Shown one piece after another: positions 33,005-42,401 of a stretch of DNA of 64,000 bases; within the stretch, counting starts at the first letter, position 1; the number at the start of each line of letters is the position of its first letter. The DNA lies in the NCBI RefSeq assembly GCF_014645495.1, contig NZ_BMLV01000006.1:69298-133297 (forward strand), written 5' to 3'. The notes beneath the pieces are model-generated. The model saw only the letters and a program-made list of their open reading frames with translations, did not search any database and was not told the origin of the DNA. A program made the position numbers and the translations under genes. This DNA comes from Cloacibacterium rupense (GTDB lineage: Bacteria > Bacteroidota > Bacteroidia > Flavobacteriales > Weeksellaceae).

Positions 33005-36000
33005 TTATTTAAAATATTCTACTCCGTTTCTGAAAATATTATGGTAATTAGCAGAAGGAATGTTTTTGAACAAGCCCTCTACAAATCGTTCAGGATGCCC
33101 CATTCTTCCGAAAATTTTACCACTTTCACTGGTAATCCCTTCAATTCCGAATAGAGATTGATTAGGATTGAAAGGCATTCCGTGAGCTACATTCCCATCA
33201 TTATCGATGTATTGTGTCGCAATTTGTCCTTTTTTGTACAAATCTAACAACACTTCTTCAGAAGCCATAAATCTACCTTCACCGTGAGAAATCGGGATGG
33301 TATAAACCTCACCTTTCATCCCTTTCAACCAAGGCGAATCATCATTGATAACTTTTACATCTACCATTTGAGAAATGTGTCTTCCGATAGAATTATGTGC
33401 AAGAGTTGGAGACGTTTCATCCAAATCTCTGATTTCGCCAAAAGGTAGTAAACCAGACTTTACCAAAGCTTGAAAACCGTTGCAAATTCCTAAAATCATT
33501 CCGTCTCTAGAAAGCAATTCGTGAACTGCATTTTTCATCTTTTCGTTCTTCAAAACATTTACAATAAACTTGGCAGAACCATCGGGTTCATCACCTGCAG
33601 AAAAGCCTCCAGAGAACACTAAAATCTGCGACTGTTTAATTTTTTCTACCCAAGCTTCTATACTTTCATCCAGCAATTGATGAGTTATGTTTTTTAGTGG
33701 TAAACTTTCTACAATAGCGCCTTCTTTTCTAAAAGCATTTTGCGTTTCGTACTCACAATTGGTTCCAGGGAAAATTGGTGCAAAAACTCTAGGTGAACCT
33801 ATTTTATGAGAGATGATATTGATAGATTTTTTTTCTGTACCGTTTAGATTTTCATCAAAATTAATCAAGATTCTCTCTTTTTCTTTGGTTGGAAAAAGAT
33901 TTTCAAACGTTCCAAAGTTTACCTCAAGTAATTTTTTGATATCAAATTCTAAATTACTGATTTTGAGAGTTTCTGAATTTTTAACCTCACCAATTAATTG
34001 AAGTAAATCATTGTCAAGTTTTTCTGTAGATTCTATAACCAATCCTCCAATATTTTTTTCGAGTAAGAATTTTTCATCTACTGAAACTTCCGCTCCAAGA
34101 AGATTCCCGAAACTCATTTTTGCCAACGCCACTGCTACTCCACCATCTTTAATCGTTTTTACAGAAACTACTTTTTTGTCCTGAATTCCTTGATAAATAT
34201 AATCAAATATTTCAATTAAATTTTGGTAATTTGGCAAGCCATCTTCTTGCAATTGATGATGAAAATGATAAATAAAATTACCAGCTTTTTTGAACTCTGG
34301 AGAAATAGTGTTTAATTTTTTTCCATCTGCACAAGCGAAGGAAATTAAGGTCGGTGGAACGTTGATATCTTGGTACGTTCCGCTCATAGAATCCTTACCT
34401 CCGATTGCAGCTAAACCAAGGTTCATTTGGGCGTCATAAGCTCCTAAAAGGGAAGCCAAAGGTTTACCCCATTTTTCAGGATTATTACCTAGTTTCTCAA
34501 AATATTCTTGAAAACTCAATCTGATATTTCTAAAATTTCCGCCCATAGCTACTATTTTAGCCACAGATTCTACAACAGCCAAACTCGCACCAATCATAGA
34601 ATTTTGTTTAGAAATTTCAGCATCAAAACCCCAACTTGCAAAAGATGCAGTTTCTACATTCTCAGCATTCAGTACAGGCAATGTTTGTACACAACCTTCA
34701 GTTTCAGTAGTTTGATATTTCCCTCCAAAAGGCAACGCCACAGTGGTAGCACCCACTGTAGAATCGAACATTTCTACCAAACCTTTTTGTGAAGCGACAT
34801 TCTTTTCTGCTAAAATGTTAAAGAAATTCACTTCGTTGAAAGTTACATAATTTGAGTTAATTTCCTGTAAATGAGTGATTTTAGCATCTTGTTTCTTGCT
34901 ACAACCACTTGTATCTAAAAATGCTCTGCTGAGATCTACAATTTTTTGTCCGTTCCAGAACATTTGCATTCTTCCACTGTCGGTAACTTTTGCTATTTCA
35001 ACAGCTTTTATATTTTCTGCTTCGCAGAATTTGATAAATTTATCTTTTTCGTTCGCTTCAATTACTACAGCCATTCTTTCTTGAGACTCAGAAATAGCAA
35101 GTTCTGTTCCGTTCAAACCTTCATATTTCAAAGGTAAAACATCAAGATTAATTTCCAATGAATCAGCAATTTCGCCAATAGCAACTGAAACACCACCTGC
35201 ACCGAAATCGTTAGACTTTTTAATCAATTTCGTTACTTCAGGATTTCTGAAAAGTCTCTGAATCTTTCTCTCTTCCACCGCATTTCCTTTCTGTACCTCA
35301 GAACTCATGGTATGAATAGAAGTTTCGTCTTGTTCTTTAGAACTTCCCGTTGCACCGCCTACTCCATCTCTACCTGTGGCACCACCTAAAACAATCACCA
35401 CATCACCAAGTGCTGGCTTTTCTCTTCTAACCCAAGATTTCGGAACAGCACCAGCTACGAAACCAACCTCCATTCTTTTTGCTTTATAACCATCGTCATA
35501 AATTTCTGAAACATGGGTTGTAGCCAAACCAATTTGGTTACCGTAAGAAGAATAACCATTTGCCGCTTGTTTAGAAATGGTTCTTTGAGGTAATTTACCA
35601 GGTAAAGTTTCAGAAATAGGTTCTAAAACGTCTGCCGCTCCAGTTAAACGCATTGCTTGGAAAACGAAAGCTCTACCAGACAATGGGTCTCTGATTGCGC
35701 CACCAAGACAAGTAGAAGCACCACCAAAAGGTTCAATTTCTGTTGGGTGATTATGCGTTTCGTTTTTGAACAATAAGTACCAAGGTTCTTTTTTACCGTC
35801 GAATTCCGCTTCAATTTCTATCGTACAAGCATTGATTTCGTCTGAAACCACTAAGTTTTCTAAATTTCCTGTTTTGTGAAAATATCTAGCAGAAACTGTA
35901 GCCAAATCCATCAAAGAAATAGGTTTTGCTTCTCTACCTAAAAATTTTCTTTTTTCTAGATAATCATTGAATATTTTTTCTAAAGTCTCTTTAAACTTTC

Positions 36001-36694
36001 CTTCAAACTGAATATCAGTTAATTCTGTTTCAAAAGTGGTATGACGACAATGGTCACTCCAATACGTATCGAGAACTTTCAGTTCGGTTTCGGTAGGATT
36101 TCTATTTTCTGATTTAAAATAATCTTGAATGAATTGCAAATCATCAAAACCAAATGCAAAACCGTGACTTTCGTAAAAATTGTTGAGTTGTTGAGTTGTA
36201 AATTCGTTGAATTGTTCGTAAGTAATAATTTTATCAGGAGTTTCCTCTGCTGGAATTTCTAAAATTTCGAGATTCTTTTCTTGAGATTCTACTTTATTGA
36301 TGAGTAGATTCTTAATCAATGGCAATTCTAACTCCGTAACACCTTGTAATTCAATCAATTTACCGCTTCTGACGATAGTTTTCTCATTTCCAGTCAATAA
36401 AGCGATGCATTGCTGTGCAGAATCTGCTCTTTGGTCATATTGACCGGGAAGAAATTCAGTAGCAAAATGCAAGGTTTTCACTGGGTTTTCTGTATGGAGA
36501 ATATCTACAACTGGGTCTACAAAGGTATTATTGACTACTTTTTCAAAATCCAATTCTTCTAAACCAAAAATATCATAGATATTAAAGACTTTCACCGATT
36601 GTATGTTCGGTAAAATAGATTTGATTTCATTCAAAATTTTAGGACTTTCTACATCGAAAACTCCTCTTTTTTCTACGAAAATTCTTCTGTTCAT
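33005..36694 (-). CDS. purL: Phosphoribosylformylglycinamidine synthase (large single-chain type)
   Basis: 1,229 residues from ATG at 36694; a TTG eight codons upstream is less likely. Converts FGAR, glutamine and ATP to FGAM. Order: N-terminal PurS-like region, synthetase with TYWSDHCRHTTFET, ETHNHPTEIEPFGGASTCLGG and GGATGRDGVGGATGSSKE, a second synthetase half (IGGKDSMSGTY), and a C-terminal glutaminase from ~residue 970 with FPGTNCEYE, SGGFSAGDE, LGICNGFQALV (nucleophile Cys) and GHPERFVEG. Single polypeptides are typical of Proteobacteria and Bacteroidota. Confidence 0.97.
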   Translation of the reverse strand: MNRRIFVEKRGVFDVESPKILNEIKSILPNIQSVKVFNIYDIFGLEELDFEKVVNNTFVDPVVDILHTENPVKTLHFATEFLPGQYDQRADSAQQCIALLTGNEKTIVRSGKLIELQGVTELELPLIKNLLINKVESQEKNLEILEIPAEETPDKIITYEQFNEFTTQQLNNFYESHGFAFGFDDLQFIQDYFKSENRNPTETELKVLDTYWSDHCRHTTFETELTDIQFEGKFKETLEKIFNDYLEKRKFLGREAKPISLMDLATVSARYFHKTGNLENLVVSDEINACTIEIEAEFDGKKEPWYLLFKNETHNHPTEIEPFGGASTCLGGAIRDPLSGRAFVFQAMRLTGAADVLEPISETLPGKLPQRTISKQAANGYSSYGNQIGLATTHVSEIYDDGYKAKRMEVGFVAGAVPKSWVRREKPALGDVVIVLGGATGRDGVGGATGSSKEQDETSIHTMSSEVQKGNAVEERKIQRLFRNPEVTKLIKKSNDFGAGGVSVAIGEIADSLEINLDVLPLKYEGLNGTELAISESQERMAVVIEANEKDKFIKFCEAENIKAVEIAKVTDSGRMQMFWNGQKIVDLSRAFLDTSGCSKKQDAKITHLQEINSNYVTFNEVNFFNILAEKNVASQKGLVEMFDSTVGATTVALPFGGKYQTTETEGCVQTLPVLNAENVETASFASWGFDAEISKQNSMIGASLAVVESVAKIVAMGGNFRNIRLSFQEYFEKLGNNPEKWGKPLASLLGAYDAQMNLGLAAIGGKDSMSGTYQDINVPPTLISFACADGKKLNTISPEFKKAGNFIYHFHHQLQEDGLPNYQNLIEIFDYIYQGIQDKKVVSVKTIKDGGVAVALAKMSFGNLLGAEVSVDEKFLLEKNIGGLVIESTEKLDNDLLQLIGEVKNSETLKISNLEFDIKKLLEVNFGTFENLFPTKEKERILINFDENLNGTEKKSINIISHKIGSPRVFAPIFPGTNCEYETQNAFRKEGAIVESLPLKNITHQLLDESIEAWVEKIKQSQILVFSGGFSAGDEPDGSAKFIVNVLKNEKMKNAVHELLSRDGMILGICNGFQALVKSGLLPFGEIRDLDETSPTLAHNSIGRHISQMVDVKVINDDSPWLKGMKGEVYTIPISHGEGRFMASEEVLLDLYKKGQIATQYIDNDGNVAHGMPFNPNQSLFGIEGITSESGKIFGRMGHPERFVEGLFKNIPSANYHNIFRNGVEYFK

Positions 36695-36723
36695 TTTTAT
36701 TTTTGTTTTGAACGCCAAGCGCG

Positions 36724-36731
36724 CAAAGATT
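36724..36731 (-). promoter_or_regulatory. Putative -7 element of the purL-purC-purF unit
   Basis: Minus strand AATCTTTG within TATAAATCTTTG, one base off TAnnTTTG, about 30 bp before the purL ATG. No purine riboswitch-like fold seen in this 140-bp gap. Confidence 0.35.
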
Positions 36732-36809
36732 TATAAAAAATTTCTTTGTTTTTAATGTTTTGAAATAATTACATTTAAAAATGTAAAAAGTATAATTTAA
36801 AAATTAAAA

Positions 36810-36832
36810 ATGCAGCCGAAAAAAGGCTGCAT
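36810..36832 (-). terminator. Terminator of purB
   Basis: Minus strand ATGCAGCC, loop TTTTTTC, GGCTGCAT and T-rich tail immediately after the purB stop, so purB and purL are separate transcripts. Confidence 0.8.
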
Positions 36833-36836
36833 AAAA

Positions 36837-38264
36837 TTATACTTTTAAATCTGATTCTAAGCCAATTAGGTGTTGATATTTTTCCACAATTGGTGAGATT
36901 TCATTCTTCACAAACTCTTCTGTCTGAATAGGAGCAAAGCCAATAAAATTTTTCGGGGCTAGAACTTCCATGAGTTTTGATTTATCAAATTTCAGAGAGT
37001 CATCATTCAAAATTCTTTCAATCAAATCATTTTCCTTGCCTTCCATTTTCACCTTTTTCGAGGCTTCCATAGAATGTACACGGATAATTTCATGTATTTC
37101 CTGTCGGTCACCACCAGCTTTCACCTCCTCCATAATGATATATTCAGTGGCCATAAACGGAAGTTCTTCCATGATATGCTTATGAATTCTGTTTTCGTAA
37201 ACCACAATTCCGTTCATGATGTTATTCCAAATCAATAAAATAGCATCAACCGCTAAAAACGCTTGCGGAATGGTTAAACGCTTGTTGGCAGAGTCGTCTA
37301 ATGTTCTTTCGAACCACTGTGTAGCCGCCACCATCGCAGAAGAATTTTGAAGAGAAATTACAAATTTTGCCAATGCAGAAATTCTCTCACTTCGCATAGG
37401 ATTACGTTTGTAAGCCATAGCAGATGAACCAATTTGATTTTTTTCGAAAGGTTCTTCTATTTCTTTAAGGTTTTGAAGTAGTCTTAAATCATTGGTGAAT
37501 TTATGAGCAGATTGTGCGATATTTGAAAGCAAAGACAAAACTTTTGCATCAATTTTTCTATCATAAGTTTGACCAGAAACACCAAAAACTTTTTCGAAAC
37601 CAAATCTTTTAGAAAGTTCTTTATCTAGATGTTTTACCTTGGTATAATCACCATCAAAAAGTTCTAAAAAACTTGCGGCAGTTCCTGTAGTTCCTTTTAC
37701 ACCTCTAAATCTAAGAGTTTCTAAGAAAAATTCTAATTCTTCGAAGTCTAAAAGCAAAGATTGAAGCCAAAGTGTAGCCCTTTTACCAACAGTAGTTAAC
37801 TGTGCTGGTTGAAAATGGGTAAAACCTAAAGTTGGCAAATCTTTGTATTGAAGGGCAAAATCAGAAACATTTTTGATAACGTTGACCAATTGTTTTTTCA
37901 AGATTTGTAAACCGTCTCTGATTTGGATTAAGTCTGTATTATCACCTACAAATGCCGAAGTAGCGCCTAAGTGAATAATAGGCTTTGCTAGTGGAGCTAC
38001 ATCACCATAAGCGTGAACATGCGCCATCACATCATGACGAAATTTTTTTTCGTAGTCTGCCGCTACTTTGTAATCTATATTTTCGGCTTGTTCTTTGAGT
38101 TGAGAAATTTGCTCTTCAGAAATATCAAGACCAAGGTCTTTTTCTATTTCAGCAAGGGCAATCCAAAGTTTTCTCCAGGTTTGGAATTTATTATCTGGTG
38201 AGAAATTAAAGAGCATTTCAGCACTGGAATAACGTTCTTCCAATGGATTTTTGTAGGAATTCAT
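36837..38264 (-). CDS. purB: Adenylosuccinate lyase
   Basis: 475 residues. Removes fumarate from SAICAR and from adenylosuccinate, so it acts twice in purine synthesis. Fumarase/aspartase superfamily: AHVHAYGDV, HLGATSAFVGDNTDLIQIRD, TLGFTHFQPAQLTTVGKRA with catalytic His, and the signature SSAMAYKRNPMRSERI (catalytic Ser loop). Close in length to vertebrate-type PurB (longer than the E. coli 456-residue form). Own promoter and terminator. Confidence 0.95.
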   Translation of the reverse strand: MNSYKNPLEERYSSAEMLFNFSPDNKFQTWRKLWIALAEIEKDLGLDISEEQISQLKEQAENIDYKVAADYEKKFRHDVMAHVHAYGDVAPLAKPIIHLGATSAFVGDNTDLIQIRDGLQILKKQLVNVIKNVSDFALQYKDLPTLGFTHFQPAQLTTVGKRATLWLQSLLLDFEELEFFLETLRFRGVKGTTGTAASFLELFDGDYTKVKHLDKELSKRFGFEKVFGVSGQTYDRKIDAKVLSLLSNIAQSAHKFTNDLRLLQNLKEIEEPFEKNQIGSSAMAYKRNPMRSERISALAKFVISLQNSSAMVAATQWFERTLDDSANKRLTIPQAFLAVDAILLIWNNIMNGIVVYENRIHKHIMEELPFMATEYIIMEEVKAGGDRQEIHEIIRVHSMEASKKVKMEGKENDLIERILNDDSLKFDKSKLMEVLAPKNFIGFAPIQTEEFVKNEISPIVEKYQHLIGLESDLKV

Positions 38265-38293
38265 TTTACTTTTTAGATTTACTTTTCAAGATG

Positions 38294-38326
38294 CAAAAGT
38301 ACAATTTTTTTTGAAGAAATTTCAAA
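38294..38326 (-). promoter_or_regulatory. Promoter of purB
   Basis: Minus strand TACTTTTG at 38301-38294, 29 bp before the ATG, with TTTG at 38326-38323 after a 21-bp spacer. Confidence 0.45.
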
Positions 38327-38369
38327 TTTTGTTTTCCACATTGATAGGTATTTATCTAAAAATTAGCTA

Positions 38370-39176
38370 CTACTTTCTTCCTTTGAAATATTTCATCGTA
38401 TCATAAACTCCGAAGACATTTTCCATCACCCAATCAAAAATTGGCAAAGGCAACAAACCTTGAGAAAGTCTTATAAACCAATATGGAAGTGGCATAGCCA
38501 AGATTTTTCTTTTATTTTCTATAGCTTTTACAATTTTTTCGGCGGTTGGTTCCGGCTCTAGAATAGGAATTAATTTGGATTGTACGCCATCGAACATCCC
38601 TGTATTGATGTAAAAAGGCATAATTGTGGTAATGGAAATCTCTTTTTTGAGTTGCTCCATTTCTAGTCTCAAACTGTCACTCCAGCCGTTCACCGCCCAT
38701 TTCGAAGCGGCGTAAACTGCCATTTTAGGATTCGAGATTAAACCTGCTGAAGATGCAATGTTACAAATAGCACCAGAATTGGTTTTCATCATCTCCGGTA
38801 AAAATTCTAAAGCAATATGCATCAATGCATTAGAATTAATCAACATGGTTTTTTGAATATCAAGATGTGTATTTTCATGGAAATATTTCCCTACAACAAT
38901 GCCTGCATTATTGATAAGAATATCTATTTTCCCAACTTCTGTTCTTACTTTTTGGGCATTAATTTTAATTTCGTCTAAAACAGAAACATCTACTTTATAT
39001 GTAGAAATTAGAATTCCGAATTTTGAAAATTCTTCTTTGGTTTTAGCTAAACCATCTTCATTAATATCCCAAATTACCAAATGAGAAATACCTCTTTCTA
39101 AAGATTTTCTCGCCATTATTTTACCAATACCTGAGGCGCCACCTGTAATTAAAACCTTTTTGTTCTTAAATTCCAT
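38370..39176 (-). CDS. Short-chain dehydrogenase/reductase
   Basis: 268 residues. Rossmann fold with TGGASGIGK (cofactor loop, ~11-19), LINNAGIVVG, catalytic Ser in CNIASSAG, and YAASKWAVNGW carrying the Tyr/Lys pair. The C-terminal extension with a hydrophobic stretch (MPLPYWFIRLSQGLLPLPIFDW) suggests a membrane-associated member acting on a lipid-like substrate. Divergent from the aldehyde dehydrogenase gene, with which it may share an aldehyde/alcohol pathway (inference). Confidence 0.87.
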   Translation of the reverse strand: MEFKNKKVLITGGASGIGKIMARKSLERGISHLVIWDINEDGLAKTKEEFSKFGILISTYKVDVSVLDEIKINAQKVRTEVGKIDILINNAGIVVGKYFHENTHLDIQKTMLINSNALMHIALEFLPEMMKTNSGAICNIASSAGLISNPKMAVYAASKWAVNGWSDSLRLEMEQLKKEISITTIMPFYINTGMFDGVQSKLIPILEPEPTAEKIVKAIENKRKILAMPLPYWFIRLSQGLLPLPIFDWVMENVFGVYDTMKYFKGRK

Positions 39177-39287
39177 ATCAATTTATTTTCTGTGTCAAGA
39201 TACTTCAGAAAAGCTTTCGTTTTGAAGAAAGTTTTACATTTTATTATTTTTAACATAAAATCTTTTAGCAACTCAAAAAAATATTGC

Positions 39288-39317
39288 TTTGAGAATATCT
39301 ACTTTATTTTATCTTTG
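39288..39317 (+). promoter_or_regulatory. Promoter of the aldehyde dehydrogenase gene (TTTG-N18-TATCTTTG)
   Basis: TTTG at 39288-39291, 18-bp spacer, TATCTTTG at 39310-39317; ATG at 39327. The best promoter match in the window. Confidence 0.65.
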
Positions 39318-39326
39318 TGAAAAACA

Positions 39327-40700
39327 ATGGCTAAAGATATGAATTACGCTGAAATTCTTCAAAAACAGAAAATATTTTTTAACTCACAGAAAACCAAAGA
39401 TTTAACTTTTAGAAAAACCCAACTTAAAAAGTTGAAACAACTGGTTAAAAACAACGAAAAACTTCTTTATGAAGCTATTTATAAAGATTTTAAGAAATCT
39501 GAGTTCGAAACTTTCGGCACCGAAATTTCATTTATTTACAAAGACATTGATTTTTATGTAAAAAACCTTACTTCTTTTGCAAAACCGAAAAAAGTAACCA
39601 CCAATATTGTAAACCAACTCGGAAGCAGCAAAATTTACCAAGATCCATTAGGAAATTGCCTTATCATAGGCGCTTGGAATTATCCTTACCAATTGACATT
39701 AACCCCAGTAATTGCTGCCATTGCCGCAGGAAATACTTGTATGATAAAGCCCAGTGAATTGCCCGAAAACACGATGAGAGCAATGGCAAAATTGATTAAT
39801 GAAAATTTTGATGCTGAATTTTTATACGTGGTAGAAGGCGGCATAGAAGAAACTACAGAAATTTTGAGACTTCGTTTTGACAAAATCTTCTTTACAGGAA
39901 GTCCGAAAGTTGGTAAAATTGTTTACAAAGCAGCGGCAGAACACCTGACACCAGTCACTTTGGAATTGGGTGGCAAATCTCCTGCTTTTATTACGGAAAA
40001 TGCAGATATAGATGTAGCAGCTAGAAGAATTGTTTGGGGAAAATTCATCAATGCGGGGCAAACTTGTATTGCACCAGATTATGTTTATGTACACGAAAAA
40101 ATCAAGGATAAATTTATACAAAAACTTATCTCTGAGATTAAAAAAAGAAACTACCACGAAAACGCGGAACACTATTGCCAAATTATCAACGAAAGAAATT
40201 TCGATAGATTAGAGAGAATGATAGACCGAGAAAAACTCATTTTCGGTGGTGAAATCAATAAAGAAACTCGCTATATCTCTCCTACTGTTTTAGATAATGT
40301 AACTTGGGAAGATGCAGTGATGCAAGAAGAGATTTTCGGACCTATTTTGCCAATTTTGAGTTACAACAATCTCTACGAAACCATTTTAAAAATTGTGAAT
40401 AATGAGAAACCTCTTTCTGCGTATCTATTCAGCAATGACAGCGATGAGCAAAAAATGCTTTTAGAACATCTAAGTTTTGGTGGCGGTTGTATCAATGATA
40501 CTTTAATGCACATTAGCAATGACAATTTACCTTTTGGTGGCGTTGGCAATTCTGGAATTGGCCATTACCACGGGAAATATGGGTTTGAAACTTTTTCACA
40601 TCAAAAAGCAGTTCTAGACAAGTCTATTTATCTAGAACCAGAGTTGAAATATCCACCTTATACAGATGGAAAGTTGAAAATTTTGAAAAAGTTGTTGTGA
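39327..40700 (+). CDS. Aldehyde dehydrogenase (class 3-like)
   Basis: 457 residues. Oxidises aldehydes with NAD(P). Marks: GAWNYPYQLTLTPVIAAIAAGN, KPSELPENT, FTGSPKVGKIV, catalytic Glu 213 in TLELGGKSP, catalytic Cys 247 in NAGQTCIAPDY, EEIFGPILPI, and the C-terminal FGGVGNSGIGHYHGKYGFETFSH. Short length and the lack of an N-terminal extension match the class 3/fatty aldehyde branch, which fits a neighbouring lipid-type SDR. The last codon overlaps the start of the next gene. Confidence 0.92.
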   Translation: MAKDMNYAEILQKQKIFFNSQKTKDLTFRKTQLKKLKQLVKNNEKLLYEAIYKDFKKSEFETFGTEISFIYKDIDFYVKNLTSFAKPKKVTTNIVNQLGSSKIYQDPLGNCLIIGAWNYPYQLTLTPVIAAIAAGNTCMIKPSELPENTMRAMAKLINENFDAEFLYVVEGGIEETTEILRLRFDKIFFTGSPKVGKIVYKAAAEHLTPVTLELGGKSPAFITENADIDVAARRIVWGKFINAGQTCIAPDYVYVHEKIKDKFIQKLISEIKKRNYHENAEHYCQIINERNFDRLERMIDREKLIFGGEINKETRYISPTVLDNVTWEDAVMQEEIFGPILPILSYNNLYETILKIVNNEKPLSAYLFSNDSDEQKMLLEHLSFGGGCINDTLMHISNDNLPFGGVGNSGIGHYHGKYGFETFSHQKAVLDKSIYLEPELKYPPYTDGKLKILKKLL

Positions 40701-40990
40701 TGAAGTTTTTAAATATTAAAAATGAACCTTATAAAAGTATTGCTCTAACTATTTTATTTTATGTAATTTACATAAGTTTGGGTTTGATTTTAGAAAAAAC
40801 ATCTCCAAGTGGACCTTGTACGCCTAGTTTTGGAATACTGATGTTGATATTTTTACCAATAGTTACTATAATTTTATTAATTATTTTTATAATAAATTAC
40901 TTTTACAACAATAAAAAGCACTTAAAAATTGGCATATTAATTCATATCCTGATTTTATTGATTTTTTCGGTATATTTTTTATTTGGTTAA
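40700..40990 (+). CDS. Small three-helix membrane protein of unknown function
   Basis: 96 residues starting at ATG 40700, whose A is the last base of the aldehyde dehydrogenase TGA; a GTG one codon earlier is the other option. Three hydrophobic segments (SIALTILFYVIYISLGLIL, GILMLIFLPIVTIILLIIFI, HILILLIFSVYFLFG) separated by a short ASP-free loop and a basic NNKKHLK turn. No family recognised. The TGATG overlap suggests translational coupling to the dehydrogenase. Confidence 0.65.
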   Translation: MKFLNIKNEPYKSIALTILFYVIYISLGLILEKTSPSGPCTPSFGILMLIFLPIVTIILLIIFIINYFYNNKKHLKIGILIHILILLIFSVYFLFG

Positions 40991-41040
40991 ATGTTTGAAC
41001 TCGAAAAACCTTTACAGAAAAGCAATTTCCGAAGGAAATT

Positions 41041-41625
41041 TTAGTAAAAGGCATACAAAATAATTGGTTTCTTTGAACCATCAATATATTTTTCTGCAAC
41101 TTTAAAAAAGTTAGGAGATAACATTGGGCAACCTAAACTTAAACAAGCTAAATTTTGAGTTTCTACATCTGAAATACAATAATACGGATGTATTACAATT
41201 GCTCTTTTGACAGCATTTGAATTGGTTTTATCCAAACCTATCAATCTGTATGATTTCCCAAAAGTACCTACGTATGAACTCCCAATTTGATATTTGCCTA
41301 AAGAAGATTGATAAGAATTTTTAACATTACTAAAAACTAAATCATTGCTTCCTTTGACCACAGAACCAGAACCGTGAGCAACAATTGCTTTTTCTAGTAT
41401 TTTGTCATTTTTTAAATCATAAATAAAAAACCGAAATTTGTTAGATGGTATTCTAAAATTGATGAAAATTGCCAAATCTTGATTATACTTCGTGTCTTTC
41501 ACAAAATTTTTAATTTGAACAATTTTTTCTGAAGGTATTGATTTACTTGAATTTTTAGAAACTTCCTGAGATTTAGAATCACAAGAAAACAATAGTAATA
41601 AAGAAAGGAAAACTAGATTTTTCAT
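41041..41625 (-). CDS. Murein L,D-transpeptidase-like lipoprotein (YkuD_2 type)
   Basis: 194 residues. Lipobox LLLFSC puts the lipid-bearing Cys at 15. The catalytic-like part ends with VIHPYYCISD, LACLSLGCPMLSPN, the SxGC motif of the YkuD-like family where Cys is the nucleophile and a His is upstream (AIVIHPYY). This matches the smaller murein L,D-transpeptidase catalytic domain family. Likely acts on peptidoglycan in the periplasm or outer membrane; activity inferred. Confidence 0.8.
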   Translation of the reverse strand: MKNLVFLSLLLLFSCDSKSQEVSKNSSKSIPSEKIVQIKNFVKDTKYNQDLAIFINFRIPSNKFRFFIYDLKNDKILEKAIVAHGSGSVVKGSNDLVFSNVKNSYQSSLGKYQIGSSYVGTFGKSYRLIGLDKTNSNAVKRAIVIHPYYCISDVETQNLACLSLGCPMLSPNFFKVAEKYIDGSKKPIILYAFY

Positions 41626-41683
41626 TGATTAGATTTAAAATTAAAACTCTATTTTCAATAAAAAATTATCCCTTAAAACAAAA

Positions 41684-41707
41684 AAAGTTGAAATCACTTT
41701 CAACTTT
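41684..41707 (-). terminator. Terminator of the thioredoxin-like gene
   Basis: Minus strand AAAGTTGAAA, loop GTGA, TTTCAACTTT and a T-run, just after the stop of the 41718 gene. Confidence 0.75.
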
Positions 41708-41717
41708 CAATTTTCAA

Positions 41718-42254
41718 TTATTTTTTAGGTTTCCAAGTTTCAAAAAACGATTTTACTTTTTCCAAACTGTAACCTTTTCCTTCTTCCAAGACCGCAGAAT
41801 CTTGCGTGTGAATTTGCTTGCCATTACCATCCAAAACTATAAAAACAGGATAACCATATTTGTCACCAGGATTTCCGTATTGTGCAAAAACCTTTTCGTT
41901 TTTATTTTTTGGTGAATAATTCAAATGATAATACACATAATTGTTATCTACCAAAGATTTCAATTCAGGTGTGGTCTGCACAAAATTATTGAATCTAAGA
42001 CACCAAATACACCAATTGCCACCAGCCTGAAGAATCACATTTTTATGCTCTTTTTTGGCTTTTTTCACCAATTCTGCAATTCTTGCTTCCGCATTTTCGG
42101 TTTCATTGTATGGTTTCGGGAGCGCTGCTTTTTCTTCTTCCGCTTTTTTCTTGGCTTCTAATTTTGCAGCATCTGCATCAGCTGTAGTTTGGGCAAAAGA
42201 AAATGCTGGTAATAATAGCGCAGCTAAAGCAAATTTAATTAAGGTTCTTTTCAT
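41718..42254 (-). CDS. Exported thioredoxin-fold protein
   Basis: 178 residues. Signal peptide (1-21, LLPAFSFAQ), a Lys/Glu/Ala-rich linker (AKLEAKKKAEEEKAALPK), then a thioredoxin fold with redox motif WCIWC in GGNWCIWCLRFN, and YGYPVFIVLDGNGK containing the cis-Pro. Thioredoxin_7/DUF255-like. Probably a periplasmic disulfide reductase or isomerase. The WCxWC form is unusual among thioredoxins but common in this branch. Confidence 0.85.
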   Translation of the reverse strand: MKRTLIKFALAALLLPAFSFAQTTADADAAKLEAKKKAEEEKAALPKPYNETENAEARIAELVKKAKKEHKNVILQAGGNWCIWCLRFNNFVQTTPELKSLVDNNYVYYHLNYSPKNKNEKVFAQYGNPGDKYGYPVFIVLDGNGKQIHTQDSAVLEEGKGYSLEKVKSFFETWKPKK

Positions 42255-42401
42255 ATAAAGTTTATTTTAATCCTTATCGACAATTTAATTTACATCAGTA
42301 CATTAAAATAGCCAAGTAATTTCATATTAATTTCACTATTTTTGATTTTATAAATATAATGTAATTTTTGATTTTGTAAATTTGCAAATTAATTTTGAAT
42401 T

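Noticed and set aside
36695-36836. Purine riboswitch before purL
   Set aside because: Only a promoter-like box and the purB terminator are visible; no paired P1-P2-P3 pattern or conserved purine-aptamer core.
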